In this document: positions 62,615 through 64,000 of the stretch, piece after piece | How the letters are laid out: each line of letters opens with the position of its first letter | Numbering within the stretch: the first letter of the stretch is position 1 | From: Cyanoderma ruficeps | Taxonomy: Eukaryota > Chordata > Aves > Passeriformes > Timaliidae | Direction: 5' to 3' | Assembly: GCA_008694505.1 (NCBI GenBank) | Contig: VZDJ01000041.1 | Location: 6,099,956 to 6,163,955 of the forward strand | DNA length: 64,000 nucleotides | The notes under the pieces: generated by a model | Database searches by the model: none | What the model was told of the DNA's origin: nothing | What the model saw: the letters and a program-made list of their open reading frames with translations, nothing else | Made by a program: the position numbers and the translations under genes

Positions 62615-62990
62615 GCTTTAACAGCAGCCAAGACTGTCACATGCTGTAAGAATCTCTAAAGACAAACCATTAACTCACTGTTACGTTAAGCTAGATGCAT
62701 TTTTAAAAATATCATTGATTTGGGAAATATTTCTGTTAATATTGGAATTGATTACTGAGAAACTGAGAAGTTTATGAAATGCTAAAAGACAAATCCATTA
62801 TCTACCCAACTGCAAATTATTTAGCAAAACCAAGAAAAATACTTTACTACAAAAACAATGCAAATACAAAATTTTTGGTGAATTGTTCAGATCTAATGTA
62901 CGAATTCTAAATTTAAATAATTTTACATATAAAGTTTAATTATTACATGGTAAATAAAGAAATAAAAATAAAATATGTGTACGCAATGGA
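62615..62990 (+). other. EPYC: EPYC 3' untranslated region (end approximate)
   Basis: About 375 bases of AT-rich sequence lie between the EPYC stop and the cleavage zone expected after the AATAAA cluster at 62953-62972. Confidence 0.5.
62953..62972 (+). terminator. EPYC: EPYC polyadenylation signal cluster
   Basis: Three AATAAA hexamers (62953, 62961, 62967) lie close together and are followed by T/G-rich sequence (about 62974-63010), a good arrangement for 3' end formation. A further AATAAA at 63297 could serve as a distal site. Confidence 0.5.
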
Positions 62991-64000
62991 TTATTTATTG
63001 GGTTTTATTTTAATTAAATATTATTCTCTCAGAGATACGTTCATTTTTCTACTTCTTTCCTTAAAAGTCCCTTCATTTTGGAAAAGTACCAGCAATATTC
63101 AAAAAAACATGCTTTCTTCAGAAAACAGAATCTTTCCTTGAATCAATAATGAAATATAGAGCTCAAATCTCAAGTATCAGATTACCCTCCCATAATCTTT
63201 CTATATTTTTGAAACAATAATTTATCTTTGTAATGCTGATGAGACCCAGATCTGTTTTCCATATCTTTGATAAACTTGCTTGACAGATTATGTGGTAATA
63301 AAAATCTCACATAATACAGCCTATTTGATAAATACTAGATTTTATTCTGCATAGAAAATGGAAAAAAACCCCCTCCCTTTTTCATATTTACATAGACAAA
63401 TTTTTTCAGTTCAATATACTAAGGACCAGCATTCAGAGACCAAAGTCACAAATCACATTGTGGAGCTCACTTTCCAATTACTTGATTCACAAAAAAAAAA
63501 AAATCTCTGGTTTACTGTTTAACAGATTTTCCAAGTGAAGATTAGAAAATATCTCTCTTGGGATAATTTGAATAACTCTTCTCCTTTAGTGGATGAGATT
63601 TAATAGATTTTGTTAGAGAGAAAGCCCCTAGGAAAGCTTCAATAGATACAACATGGGTACCTGCTCATTCTATTCTATGGAGCAGCAAGTAACACCTGCA
63701 CATTTTCAGTGATAAAGGTTTGATGAATGACTTCAGCAAAAAAAAAATCCCTTTAAATATAACAAATCAACATAGACAATCTGGTATTTGTTCAATATCT
63801 AAGTTCCCTTTCATCTAGCTGAACATATATGTTCACTTAAAATGTAAATGACGAATTTGGGCCAGACAATGGAAACTGTTCACAGAGACCTCACTCTTCA
63901 TCCTCACTGCAACTTTCTGAAAATGAACACACATAGAACATCACACAGACTAAAGTCTTCATGGTTTGAGTTGGGAGGAAGGAGGTGAGGCGAGGTAAGG
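62991..64000. other. Sequence downstream of EPYC
   Basis: AT-rich sequence with no exon-like, RNA or mobile-element features that I can identify up to the window edge. Confidence 0.55.

Noticed and set aside
1..64000. tRNA, rRNA, CRISPR or bacterial-type operon features
   Set aside because: No tRNA box motifs, regular spacer arrays or ribosome-binding-site-led gene runs were seen; the window is vertebrate nuclear DNA.

Overview
This window is nuclear DNA from a bird, probably a neoavian and perhaps a songbird. The evidence is spliced vertebrate genes with GT-AG introns, several CR1 LINE fragments carrying the avian 3' end (tandem ATTCTATGA-like units), one solo LTR of a type I recognise from bird genomes, and long AT-rich introns and spacers. 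It holds the distal part of a small leucine-rich proteoglycan (SLRP) cluster. The genes lie head to tail on the + strand in the order LUM (last exon only), KERA (complete coding region) and EPYC (complete coding region). This matches the transcription order DCN-LUM-KERA-EPYC known from other amniotes.

Layout: 1-4685 is the 3' part of the last LUM intron. 4686-4840 is the LUM terminal coding exon, followed by a 3' UTR of about 1 kb. 5.8-14.5 kb is a LUM-KERA spacer with no gene that I can see. KERA has a candidate TATA box and non-coding exon 1 near 14.47-14.58 kb, a large coding exon at 16125-17019 and a terminal exon at 21524-21696. 22.1-43.1 kb is a roughly 21 kb gene-poor spacer with one CR1 copy, short tandem duplications and two GC-richer patches. 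EPYC has a candidate TATA box and exon 1 near 43.13-43.30 kb and six coding exons between 45566 and 62614. Its introns contain CR1 copies, a solo LTR and low-complexity tracts. The last 1.4 kb is 3' UTR and flanking DNA.

All three products are secreted extracellular-matrix proteins. Lumican and keratocan are class II SLRPs that control collagen fibril diameter and spacing in cornea and connective tissue. Epiphycan (PG-Lb) is a class III SLRP of growth-plate cartilage. The predicted keratocan (352 aa) and epiphycan (316 aa) have intact reading frames, signal peptides, N-terminal cysteine clusters and C-terminal cysteines.

I found no evidence of a novel multi-gene system. The most useful new observations are the candidate first exons and promoters of KERA and EPYC, a SOX-type inverted motif pair just upstream of the EPYC TATA box, an apparent change in the Ser-Gly (glycosaminoglycan) site of epiphycan, and the solo LTR with near-complete ends. 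Exon boundaries were read by eye from splice sites, reading phase and protein similarity; no alignment or search was run.
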